Of a stretch of 64,000 bases of DNA, positions 38,647-47,345 are shown piece by piece; position 1 is the first letter of the stretch; every line of letters starts with the position of its first letter. The DNA comes from PALSA-278 sp963760285. Lineage in GTDB: Bacteria > Acidobacteriota > Terriglobia > Acidiferrales > UBA7541. The translations under genes were made by a program, and so were the position numbers. The stretch lies in assembly GCA_963760285.1 (NCBI GenBank), contig CAVXCI010000001.1, positions 372,001 through 436,000 of the forward strand. Direction: 5' to 3'. The notes below the pieces were generated by a model. It searched no databases. It was not told the DNA's origin and saw only the letters and a program-made list of their open reading frames with translations.

Positions 38647-41158
38647 TCAACGGACGGCTGTCTGATGTTCCACGCGGATGCGTTCGAATCCGCGGCCAGC
38701 TTCCGCTTCCAGCGCCGCCTGATACAGGCTGCTGCCGGAATTGTGCGAATCCTCGATCAGCATCCCACGCCGCGCCACGGCGTCCTGCAGCGCGGCGCAA
38801 ATCGTGTGGACGGGAGCGGCCCCGCCTTCGCCCATTCCTTTGGCCCCGTTGTAGCTGAACGGCGACGGCGTTTCGATGTGCCCGTAGAGCAGGTCTGGCA
38901 TATTCATGGACGTGATGGGGGTGTAGTCACTGAAAGTGCCGGCCAGCAGATTTCCTTCCGCGTCGTAGGCGCAGTTTTCCATCAGCGCCGCGCCAATGCC
39001 GTGCGCCGTGGCTCCGTGAACCTGGCCTTCCACGATGCGCGGGTTGATGGCCTTTCCGCAGTCATCCACCGCCGCGTACGCCAGGATTTTCGGCTGCCAC
39101 GTTTCGCGGTCCACTTCGATCACGGCGATGTGCAATTGCGTCGCGTAGGTCAGCGTAAGGTTGCCGTATTTCTTTTCGATGTCCGGCAATTTGAACGGCG
39201 CGCGATATACATGGCGGCAGTTCAACGTCACATCCGCCAGCTCCATGGGCAACTCCGCGTTATTCACGTTGATCAAATTCGCCAGCCGCCAAAAATTCAC
39301 CGCGCGCTTTGCATCGCCCTTCACATGAATTTCCGGCCCTGTTTCGCCCACTCCGAATTCCAGTTTCTTTTCCGGCGCGTTCAGGACAAACGACGCCACG
39401 CGCCGCAACTCGCCTTTCAATTTTTCCGCCGCGCCGTGGATCGCCGACAGCCCGGTGACGGCAAACTGACTGGCATACGTTCCGGTATGACCGGTGTAGA
39501 CATTCTGTTCGGAATCGAATCCCGGACGCACGGCAATCATGTGCGGCGAAATATTCAGCACGTCCGCCACTACCTGCGCTGCCGTAGTTTCATGCCCCTG
39601 CCCCTGCGGCACGGAGCCCAGGCTCACACAAATTTCGCCATAAATATCCAGTTTCACGTTGGCCGCTTTCGGATTGCCCAGAATACGGCGCTCCGGGATT
39701 GATAATGTGCGCCTGTCCGAAATTGTTCGTTCCCGAATCCAGCGTGGTGCCGATGCCCAACCCCAGCATCCGGCCTTCCGCTTCCGCCCCTTTCTGCTTT
39801 TTCTTCCATTCGTCCCAGCCAACCAGTTTCTTGGCCAGCGCCAGCATCGCGGGATAATTTCCTGAGTCGTACACGCAGCCGTTCGGAGTGGTGTACGGAA
39901 ATTCCTCTGGCCGAATGTAATTGCGCAGGCGCATCTCGTCGCTGGCGATGCCCAGCTTATGCGCGCAAATATCCAGGATGCGCTCCATGAACCAGAAATG
40001 CTGCATGCGCGAATAGCCGCGGTTGGGGCCGACGGGGCACTTGTTAGTCACCGCCTGCGAAAAATCGAAGCGCACGTTGCGGAGGCGGTAGGCCGCGGGC
40101 AGCACCTGCGCCCAGATGATGCACCCCAGCGGCTCGTAACGCGGATACGCGCCGCAATCATCAATATGGCGGGATTCAACGGCGGTGATCACGCCGTTCT
40201 TATCCAGAGCCACGCGCGTATCCAGGAAAATCCGCTCGTTGCCGTGGGCGCTGGCCTGCATGTGCTCGGTGCGTTCCTCAGTCCATTTCACCGGCCGGCC
40301 ATCCAGTTTCCGCGAGGCCAGCGCGCACAGCGCCATATACGGATAATTCGTAATCTTGATTCCGAAGCCGCCGCCGATATCGAAACTCTGCACATGAATC
40401 TGGTCAATGCGCACGCCCAGCGCCGGCGAAAGGAACTGCACCGCGAACGCAGGGAACGAATTGTTGGCCCAGAAGTGGATTCTCTCTTCCTTGGAATCCC
40501 ACACGCCGATGACCGCGTTGTTTTCCAGCGGAGTGCTGGAAAAGCGGTGGAAGTGCAGACGGTCAATGTGCACCACGTGCGCGGCTTTGCGGAAGGCTTC
40601 GTCCGGATCACCGTAGACGAAAACGTCGTGCCAGACGCGGTTGGTTCCCGCGGATTCATGCAGAATCGTTTTATCTTCCAGCGCGGTTTCTCCGTCCAGC
40701 ACCGGCTCCAGTGGTTCGTAGTCCACTTCCACCAATTCCGCTGCGTCTTCCGCCGCGCCTCGAGAATCAGCGATCACCGCGGCCACCGGTTCACCCTGGA
40801 ACCGCACCCTATCCACCGCCAGCGGGTAGTCCAGAATTTTTCCGCTCGCGCCCGGGCCAATTTCGATAAATGGCTGCACCAGTCCGGCAACCTCTTCGCC
40901 CGTCAGCGTACCCTGCACGCCAGGTGAGGCCGCCGCCCGCGATACATCCACGCGCAAGACTGTTGCATGGCCGTAGGGCGACCGCACCAGCCGCATGTAC
41001 AGCATCCCTTGCAGCTTGTGATCGTCCACGAAAATGCCCCGGCCGCGAACCAGGCGGTTTTCCTCCAGCCGCTCGATGGGCTTCCCCACCCAGCCCGATG
41101 GGGCCGCGACGGCTTTGCGAGGCTTCGCTTTGGGCGCGCGCTTCTTTACGGCTCGCAC
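38647..41158 (-). CDS. Molybdenum hydroxylase large subunit (CoxL/xanthine dehydrogenase family; one frameshift)
   Basis: About 836 residues. The GTG at 41158 begins a basic leader (VRAVKKRAPKAKPRKA). Then WVGKPIERLEENRLVRGRGIFVDD starts the aldehyde oxidase a/b domain. QSFDIGGGFGIKITNYP and GPNRGYSRMQHFWFMERILD are molybdopterin-contact motifs, SVPQGQGHETTAAQVVADVL follows, and GAKGMGEGGAAP carries the catalytic Glu. A single inserted base near 39697-39700 breaks the frame; IINPERRILGNPKAANV is restored. The active-site loop lacks the CODH form I AYRCSFR sequence, so CO oxidation is unlikely. Substrate unknown. Confidence 0.88.
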
Positions 41159-41631
41159 TTTGCTCCTTGCTCGCCGGCGTCTTCCGGCGCGGCGGAGAGC
41201 GCCGCCTGCAAAGCGTTGATGAGCTTCTCCAAATTCTTTCGCGCCAGCGGCTCCAGCAATCCTCCCGCCAGCGACGGCAAGCGGCCCACAATTTGCGCCT
41301 GCCCGGCCCACTTCACTTTCGTTCCGCCGGCCGCTTCTTCCAGATCAAATGAAGCGGTCAGCGTGGCCGTCCCGCCGGGCAGGTCTCCTATTCCCTCGTA
41401 GACCGCGTGGCCCGGCGATTCTGCTTCTTTCAATGTCAGCTTCACCATGGCCGTACCGCGAATGTGCGCCACGCCCACCCGCAATGCCACCACCGCGTGC
41501 CGATCGTCCTCCGCGCGGACGCTTTCAAAATCCGGCAGCAGCGGCGCAAACTTACTGGGATTGCTCAGAAAGTCGTAGACTCCCTCGCGGCCGCGCGACA
41601 CGTGAAAATCTCCGCCGAACTTGATGTTCAT
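41146..41631 (-). CDS. coxG: CoxG-like SRPBCC protein
   Basis: 161 residues from the ATG at 41631. It starts MNIKFGGDFHVSRGREGVYDFLSNPSKFAPLLPDFE, the typical CoxG start, then GTAMVKLTLKEAES, LTASFDLEEAAGGTKVKWAGQAQIVGRLPSLAGGLLEPLARKNLEKLINAL. CoxG proteins aid membrane attachment or maturation of molybdenum hydroxylases. The start overlaps the small subunit stop (ATGA), and its 3' end overlaps the large subunit start. Confidence 0.88.
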   Translation of the reverse strand: MNIKFGGDFHVSRGREGVYDFLSNPSKFAPLLPDFESVRAEDDRHAVVALRVGVAHIRGTAMVKLTLKEAESPGHAVYEGIGDLPGGTATLTASFDLEEAAGGTKVKWAGQAQIVGRLPSLAGGLLEPLARKNLEKLINALQAALSAAPEDAGEQGAKCEP

Positions 41632-42098
41632 CGCGGGCCGTCCGTTGACATGGTATCCGCCGCCGCGCGCACCGCCTTGAAAATATTCTGATAGCCGGTG
41701 CAGCGGCAAGTGTTCCCGGCGACGGCTTTGCGAATCGCCGCGTCATCGGGGCGCGGATTCCTGGACAGCAACTGGTACGCGGAGATCAAAAATCCCGGAG
41801 TGCAATATCCGCACTGCAGGCCGTGGCATTCCGCGAACGCGCGCTGAATAGGATGCAGTTCGCCACCCTGCATCAGACCTTCCACCGTCAGGATTTCTGC
41901 GCCGTCGGCCTGGACCGCAAACACGGTGCAGGATTTCACGCTCCGGCCATTCAACAGCACCGTACACGCGCCGCAATAGCTGGTATCACAACCAATATGC
42001 GTGCCCGTGAGGTTCAGCACTTCGCGCAGCAGATCCACCAGCAGCAGGCGCGGTTCAACCTCCAGGCGATGCGTTTCACCGTTGACCTTCACCTGCAT
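41628..42098 (-). CDS. Molybdenum hydroxylase [2Fe-2S] small subunit (CoxS-like)
   Basis: 156 residues from the ATG at 42098. Plant-type [2Fe-2S] cluster ligands are in CDTSYCGACTVLLNG, and the second cluster ligands are CGYCTPGF and CRCTGYQNI. It transfers electrons from the molybdenum site to the FAD subunit. It lies 10 bases after the FAD subunit gene and overlaps coxG by ATGA. All eight cysteine ligands appear present. Confidence 0.92.
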   Translation of the reverse strand: MQVKVNGETHRLEVEPRLLLVDLLREVLNLTGTHIGCDTSYCGACTVLLNGRSVKSCTVFAVQADGAEILTVEGLMQGGELHPIQRAFAECHGLQCGYCTPGFLISAYQLLSRNPRPDDAAIRKAVAGNTCRCTGYQNIFKAVRAAADTMSTDGPR

Positions 42099-42108
42099 GC
42101 CGACCTGC

Positions 42109-43014
42109 TCAATTCCGTCCAGTGTATTCGTGATGCACCTCCGCCTTTTCTCCCCGCGCGCGCTTCCCCGCCGCGGCAATGGCCCGGCGCACCAGCGCTC
42201 CCAGCAACACACGTTTGTATTCCGCCGTACCGCGAATATCCGGCTGCGGCTCGGCCGCCACCATGGCTGCTTCCGCGGCGCGACGCACGACCTGCTCCGT
42301 CAATCGCTGTCCGCGCAATTCTTTTTCCGCGTCCAGCGCGCGAATGGCCAGCAGCCCCACGCAGCCCAGAAGAATGCGGCAATCTTCGCAAATGTCTCCG
42401 CCGCCCAGCTTCAGTTGCGCCGCCACGCTCACCGTGGCGTAAACCGGCGCGCTACGTTTGAATGCCATGTACGCTCCCCCGCTTCCCTTCGGCGGCGCGC
42501 GGACAATAATTTCGCGCACCAACTCGGCGGGTTCCAGAGCGGTGACGTAGGCGTCGCGAATAAACTCCGGCAGGGGGATCGTGCGCTCGCCGTTGGGGCC
42601 TACGCAGCGCACTTCGGTGTCCAGCGCCAGCAGCACCGGCGCCCAATCGCCCGTAGGGTCCGCTTCGGCGACCGATCCGCCGATGGTTCCCCGGTTACGC
42701 ACCTGCACGTCCGCAATCCCCGCCGCGCAATCATGCAGAATGGGAATTTTCTCCGCGGCGGCCGATTCTCCGATATCCGTGTGGCAGGTGAGCGCGCCGA
42801 AACGAACCGTTCCGTTCTCCGACCGCACGCCGGAAAGGCCCGGAAGGAAATTCAAATCCACCAGCGCGCTGGGCTTCGAAAACCGCAGCTTCATTAGCGG
42901 AATCAGACTCTGTCCGCCAGCCAGCGGACGCGCGTCCTCGCCCAGCTCGGCAAGCCTGGCGATGGCATCTTCCATGGATTGTGCTCGAAAGTAACGGAAA
43001 GCAGCCGGATACAC
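42109..43014 (-). CDS. Molybdenum hydroxylase FAD-binding medium subunit (CoxM-like)
   Basis: 301 residues from the GTG at 43014 (VYPAAFRYFRAQSMEDAI). FAD-binding motifs: ARPLAGGQSLIPLMKLRF and the AAAGIADVQVRNRGTIGGSVAEADPTGD segment. The C-terminal CO_deh_flav_C domain contains AYMAFKRSAPVYATVSVAAQL. It completes the three-subunit hydroxylase. First gene of the M-S-G-L order on the minus strand. Confidence 0.9.
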   Translation of the reverse strand: MYPAAFRYFRAQSMEDAIARLAELGEDARPLAGGQSLIPLMKLRFSKPSALVDLNFLPGLSGVRSENGTVRFGALTCHTDIGESAAAEKIPILHDCAAGIADVQVRNRGTIGGSVAEADPTGDWAPVLLALDTEVRCVGPNGERTIPLPEFIRDAYVTALEPAELVREIIVRAPPKGSGGAYMAFKRSAPVYATVSVAAQLKLGGGDICEDCRILLGCVGLLAIRALDAEKELRGQRLTEQVVRRAAEAAMVAAEPQPDIRGTAEYKRVLLGALVRRAIAAAGKRARGEKAEVHHEYTGRN

Positions 43015-43218
43015 AGCCCATCCCTGCTGGTTGCGTCCGCCGCCATCTTCCGCGTCGCGGCGCGAATTGGCGGCGTCACCAGCGCGCAAATTCTACGGCC
43101 TGGTGGAAGGCGGCGCAAGGGGAACCTCGGCGGAGCAAAATCGTTGGTTCTGTCCGCACATCCGGCCACGCCCTGCCAGTGAACAAAACAGGATGTGGCC
43201 TTCAAAACGGCCGAATGA

Positions 43219-44436
43219 CTAGGGCTTAAGGTAGCTCGCGCCGGAAAGAGCATGCAGGGAGTTCGAATCCGTGCCCTGCTTGACTGCGGACAGGCAATTG
43301 CTTGCGTCAATCTTCAGCAGTTCAATGTACGAGTCCGGGGTGTTCCCAAAAGCCGTTTCCGGGACGGTTGCGCCCTTGCCCGCTCCCGAGCCAAGTATGC
43401 TGATCGTGCCCGGATAGATCCACTGCGAGTTGTAACCTGGCGGAGTGACGTTGGAGCAGCCATTGGCCGTCACGGAAGTTCCGCTCACGTTCGTGGATTC
43501 GATCGAGCCGCTGAAAGTGCCCACGATGTAGAGAGCCGTTCCGTTCGCGCTGAGCCCCATGGTGATCGAGCCATTGATCGGCGTCCCGCCGGCCGCGGTC
43601 AGCGGGCCGTTGGTCAAGGTCACGCTGGGATTCGCCGCCGTGAATACGTCAATCACCGCGCCATTCACGCTGACCAGGCAGTCCATGTACACGGTTGAGC
43701 TGTCCGGGCTGATCGCGATGCCAATCGGCAAACCGAATAAGTTCATGTTGGTGGAGCAGCTCGAGTTGTACTGCACTGGCGCGCTGATCATCGCTCCGCT
43801 CAACGGGTAAACGCCGTAGGAGCCGTCATCATAGGTTGCAACAACATATTTGCCATTGGGAGCAATCGCGAGACCGTCGGCCGTGCCGCCGCCCAGCCCG
43901 AATCCGGTGGCGCTGCTCTTCGAAGATGTCAGCGAGCAGCCGGCGCCGATTGTGAAGGTCTCCAGCTCTCCGGAACCTGCCCACGCGGCCACAAGAACGT
44001 TCCCAGAGTGCGCCAAGCCGATTCCATAGAGAGTACCGTTGTAGCCCAGGGCGGAAACGACGTTTGTTCCCGAGCGCGTCGCGGCGTTGTAGGCAAAAAT
44101 ATCGCCCGGGCCGTTGCCGCTGACTCCTCCCGCGTCCGAGATGAACATACATTCGTTTTTGCTGTTCACGACGTCAATATCAACACTGTGGATGCCAAGG
44201 TAACCGCCGCCAATGCCGTAGCTGTTCGTGCTGATTTTCGTCTTGTACGCGCCATTCACGAAAACCGATCCGCTGCTGAAATCGCCGTTGTACCCCAGAG
44301 GCACGTCATCGTTCGATACGGAATACACAACGGGTCCGGAGGACTTCGCGTCCTGAGCCTTCGTGACGTGCGCAAAACCACCTATGGCCAACGCCACGGC
44401 AGCAAACATCAGAAATATTTTATGAGTCGCTCTCAT
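43219..44436 (-). CDS. Secreted beta-propeller-like protein of the 'NDD' paralog family (detached copy)
   Basis: 405 residues with a signal peptide (MRATHKIFLMFAAVALAIGG to THVTKAQ region). The mature start VVYSVSNDDVPLGYNGDF corresponds to the TNDDNPxGN start of the paralogs at 52-61 kb. It shares GIGGGYLGI, YGIGLAHSGNVLV, GGGTADGLAIAPNGKYVV and a late VGTFSGSIESTNVSG. Repeated strands with NG/DG turns suggest a lactonase-like propeller, but no catalytic residues are obvious. AAAGGGG precedes the ATG, and a TTGACA-N15-TACTAG promoter-like site lies at 44516-44542. Confidence 0.75.
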   Translation of the reverse strand: MRATHKIFLMFAAVALAIGGFAHVTKAQDAKSSGPVVYSVSNDDVPLGYNGDFSSGSVFVNGAYKTKISTNSYGIGGGYLGIHSVDIDVVNSKNECMFISDAGGVSGNGPGDIFAYNAATRSGTNVVSALGYNGTLYGIGLAHSGNVLVAAWAGSGELETFTIGAGCSLTSSKSSATGFGLGGGTADGLAIAPNGKYVVATYDDGSYGVYPLSGAMISAPVQYNSSCSTNMNLFGLPIGIAISPDSSTVYMDCLVSVNGAVIDVFTAANPSVTLTNGPLTAAGGTPINGSITMGLSANGTALYIVGTFSGSIESTNVSGTSVTANGCSNVTPPGYNSQWIYPGTISILGSGAGKGATVPETAFGNTPDSYIELLKIDASNCLSAVKQGTDSNSLHALSGASYLKP

Positions 44437-44515
44437 TCGGTGATCCCCTTTATTGGTCTGTTGTGTTTCCCGAGATAGATGTCCTGAAGCTCAGACTGTT
44501 GCCATCGGCCGAACG

Positions 44516-44542
44516 CTAGTACGGCCATGGAGGGCCTGTCAA
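44516..44542 (-). promoter_or_regulatory. Putative promoter of the detached NDD propeller gene
   Basis: On the minus strand TTGACA is followed after 15 bases by TACTAG, the same hexamers as in front of the paralog at 58.2 kb. It leaves a leader of about 75 bases. Confidence 0.4.
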
Positions 44543-44727
44543 CATGCATCTCTGGATTCCCGGAGACGTTCGCGCTACTCCATGTGAGAAACGTTACGGA
44601 TGGTTATGCAGCGAACTGAAATATGGTGACTTCGCCACGAAAATTTTGGGCCGCGCGGGATCGTGCTCCGCAGCGGCCACGCCGGGTGGAAATTCGGCGC
44701 GACGTGCTCTATAGTCGCCGTTCGTTC

Positions 44728-45333
44728 ATGAAGCCCGCCAAAATTTTTCCCATCATTCTAGCTGCCGGGAGCTCCCGATCGTTGCCCTTTCCGAAGGCCC
44801 TGGCGCCGTTCGGAGGAAAAACCGCGCTCGAAATCGCGCTTGCGAACTGCACAGGATTGGAGCGGCCAATCGTGGTGCTCGGCGCGCGCGCCGCGAAGGT
44901 GAAAAAATATGTTCCGGGCCGCGTCCACTGCATCATTAACCACCGCTGGCGGTGTGGACAACTCTCCTCTCTCCTGGCCGCGTTGCGTCATGTCCCGCGC
45001 GATGGCGCGTTTCTGGTTTATCCCGTGGATCTGCCGCTGATTTCACGGGACATCGTTCGCCGCCTGGTGGCGCAGTTCCGGCGATGTCAGATGTATCCCA
45101 GTCTGGTGATGCCTGTATTTCAGGGCCGCCTGGGCCATCCCGCGATCTTCTCCGCCGATCTGCGCAAGGAACTGGCCCATGCGGAAACCGCGCGCGAAGT
45201 CGCCTACCGCGATTCCCAGCGCATCTGCAAAGTTCCCGTCCGCACCGCCGCCATATGGACAGACTTCAGCACGCCGCGCGAGTATGCTCGTTGCCTGCGA
45301 CTGTTCCACCGTGACGATGTGACGGCATCCTGA
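44728..45333 (+). CDS. MocA/MobA-like nucleotidyltransferase
   Basis: 201 residues from the ATG at 44728. The NTP_transf_3 motif IILAAGSSRSLPFPKALAPFGG (normally LAAGxSxRMGxxK), then INHRWRCGQLSSLLAAL and FLVYPVDLPLIS, with LGHPAIFSADLRKEL near the end. The N-x-x-W-x-x-G-x-x-S-S-L pattern favours MocA, which adds CMP to molybdenum cofactor for xanthine-dehydrogenase-type enzymes. That would fit the hydroxylase genes 1.7 kb away. A TATAGT at 44710-44715 suggests a very short leader. A sugar nucleotidyltransferase role cannot be excluded. Confidence 0.75.
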   Translation: MKPAKIFPIILAAGSSRSLPFPKALAPFGGKTALEIALANCTGLERPIVVLGARAAKVKKYVPGRVHCIINHRWRCGQLSSLLAALRHVPRDGAFLVYPVDLPLISRDIVRRLVAQFRRCQMYPSLVMPVFQGRLGHPAIFSADLRKELAHAETAREVAYRDSQRICKVPVRTAAIWTDFSTPREYARCLRLFHRDDVTAS

Positions 45334-45408
45334 AAATAGAAATTAAAATGGCTGCCAGGAATTTACTTTGGGATTTGCTTTCAGTAAGGAAGCAGTAATT
45401 CCGCGCGG

Positions 45409-46077
45409 CTAGCGCGCCGCAGGCACGGCGAACCCGCTGCCGGTTTTCTGCTTAAGCCATCTTCGCGTGGCATTGTCGCGCCGCGGCATGGTCCAGAAAA
45501 CTTCCAGATCGCTTTCGTCGTCAATATCCATTTCCAGCCGCGCGTGACGCAGGATGCAGCACTCCGCGCCGTATCGCCGCGCTTCTTCCAGGTGTTTTGG
45601 AAAGCTATTCGGCCCAAAATGTGACGGGAAGAGCGACGGCGGCGTGCGCAGCAGCGCGTTTGTTCCGGTCCCATCGCGTGATGGCACGATGGCCATCGAA
45701 GGGCCGGTGCGCGCCTGCGCCAGCAACCATTCCACGTCGCCCGCTTCGAGGAACGGCAGATCAATCGGGAGCCGCAGCAAAGACGTCACGCCCAGGGCCT
45801 CGCACCGCCGCGATGCGGCATCCACGGATACGCTTTCCGATTCCTGGCTCTTCTCGCACAGTATTTCCCAGCCATATTCGCGCGCGCGGTCAATCGCCGG
45901 CGCGTAGCTGCTCACCAGAAAAATTCTTGCCGCGCCCCGCATTTCGCGGATGACTCCGCAGAAATCATCAAACATCGCTTCGGCCAATTCGGTGCGCTCT
46001 TTCTGAGTCCACAACGGCACCAGCCGCTGCTTGGCGTTGCGCAAATCCTTTACGGGAATGAGCAGCGCGCGCATCAA
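45409..46077 (-). CDS. cofC: 2-phospho-L-lactate guanylyltransferase CofC
   Basis: 222 residues. It makes the GDP-activated intermediate (LPPG, or the PEP-derived EPPG in many bacteria) used for F420-0 synthesis. Motifs: LLIPVKDLRNAKQRLVPL, LLRLPIDLPFLEAGDV, VPSRDGTGTNALL, HFGPNSFPKHLEEA and DIDDESDLEVF. The ATG overlaps the cofH stop (ATGA). Last gene of the F420 operon. Confidence 0.92.
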   Translation of the reverse strand: MMRALLIPVKDLRNAKQRLVPLWTQKERTELAEAMFDDFCGVIREMRGAARIFLVSSYAPAIDRAREYGWEILCEKSQESESVSVDAASRRCEALGVTSLLRLPIDLPFLEAGDVEWLLAQARTGPSMAIVPSRDGTGTNALLRTPPSLFPSHFGPNSFPKHLEEARRYGAECCILRHARLEMDIDDESDLEVFWTMPRRDNATRRWLKQKTGSGFAVPAAR

Positions 46078-47345
46078 TATCCTGTCCCGGCGTGGCGCGG
46101 GGCGGGCTCCGCAACTTCCAATACGTTCAATTGCGACTGTGCTGTCGCTGGTCGCACGGCCGGAAATGTCTCCTCCGCCTCGGCTGAAAAAATCTGCCGC
46201 AGCCGGTAGGTGGTGGTCCGCTCCGCCGGTATCCGTCCCAACCCGCGGATCAAGCCGCGGAACTTTTCCGGCGCCACGTATTCACCGAACGTTGCTCCCG
46301 CTGATTTGGAAATGCTCTCTTCCATCAGCGTTCCGCTGAAATCGTTGGCTCCCGCCTCGAGACATGCCAGTGAAACATCGAACCCCAGCTTCACCCACGA
46401 AACCTGCAAATTGTTGATCCGGCCGTCCAGCAACAGCCGCGCCAGGGCGTGAACCGCCAAATCCTCGCGCAGCGTGCTTCCCGGCCGCGAGCGATCGCGG
46501 TGATACAGCCGCGTATTTTCGTGTACGAACGCCAGAGGCACAAATTCCGTGAACCCGCCGGTCTCCTTCTGAATTTCCCGCAATAACAACATGTGCCGCA
46601 CCCAGTGTTCGGGGCTTTCGGTGTGGCCGTACATCATCGTTGAAGTGGACGGAATACTCAGCTCATGCGCCGTGCGAATAATTTCCACCCAGTCCGCCAC
46701 TTTCAATTTATTGGGGCTCAGCCGCGCGCGCACTTCGTCATCCAAAATTTCCGCCGCCGTGCCGGGAATGCTTCCCAGCCCGGCGTCCTTCAACATCGCC
46801 AGATAATCGCGGACTGGCATGCCGGTTCTCTCGGTGCCGAAAAATATTTCCATGGGAGAAAACGCATGCACGTGCATTCCCGGCAGCGCGGCTTTGATGG
46901 CCCGCAACAGGTCGCGGTAGAAAAACCCGTCCACGCCTTCCGCCAGGCCGCCCTGGATGCACACTTCCGTGGCGCCGCGTTCCGCCGCTTCCGCGGCCTT
47001 GGCCACAATTTCGTCCAGCGAGAGAAAATAGGCGTCCGATGCCTGCACTCCGCGTCCGAACCCGCAAAACGCGCAGCCCACATAACAAATATTGGTGAAA
47101 TTAATATTGCGATTCACCACATAGGTGATCGTGTCTCCCACCCGCGTGCGGCGTTTCTCGTCCGCGGCTTTCACCATGGCGCGCAGGTTCGCGCCGTCGG
47201 CTTGCGCCAGCAGCAATCCATCCGAGAACTCCAGTTCCCCGCCGCCCATCGCTTTTTCCAGGACGGCGCGCACTTCCGCGCCCGCCGCGGCGAGACATTC
47301 CCGCAGCGAAAAATCCCGCACGCTGAATTCGGCCGTCTTAGGCAA
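46074..47345 (-). CDS. cofH: FO synthase subunit CofH (radical SAM)
   Basis: About 423 residues. Radical SAM cysteines are in NICYVGCAFCGF (CX3CX2C). Further signatures: YFLSLDEIVAKAAEAAERGATEVCIQGGL, HVHAFSPMEIFFG, GSIPGTAAEILDDEVR, PSTSTMMYGHTES, GFTEFVPLAFVHENTRLY and SWVKLGFD. CofH transfers the hydroxybenzyl group of tyrosine to the flavin precursor. The start is taken as TTG at 47345, overlapping the cofG stop; a GTG at 47321 is the alternative. Confidence 0.92.
   Translation of the reverse strand: MPKTAEFSVRDFSLRECLAAAGAEVRAVLEKAMGGGELEFSDGLLLAQADGANLRAMVKAADEKRRTRVGDTITYVVNRNINFTNICYVGCAFCGFGRGVQASDAYFLSLDEIVAKAAEAAERGATEVCIQGGLAEGVDGFFYRDLLRAIKAALPGMHVHAFSPMEIFFGTERTGMPVRDYLAMLKDAGLGSIPGTAAEILDDEVRARLSPNKLKVADWVEIIRTAHELSIPSTSTMMYGHTESPEHWVRHMLLLREIQKETGGFTEFVPLAFVHENTRLYHRDRSRPGSTLREDLAVHALARLLLDGRINNLQVSWVKLGFDVSLACLEAGANDFSGTLMEESISKSAGATFGEYVAPEKFRGLIRGLGRIPAERTTTYRLRQIFSAEAEETFPAVRPATAQSQLNVLEVAEPAPRHAGTGY

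Noticed and set aside
38647..43014. CO dehydrogenase (form I) operon
   Set aside because: CoxM, CoxS, CoxL and CoxG-like subunits are present, but the large subunit lacks the AYRCSFR active-site loop, so I call it a hydroxylase of unknown substrate.
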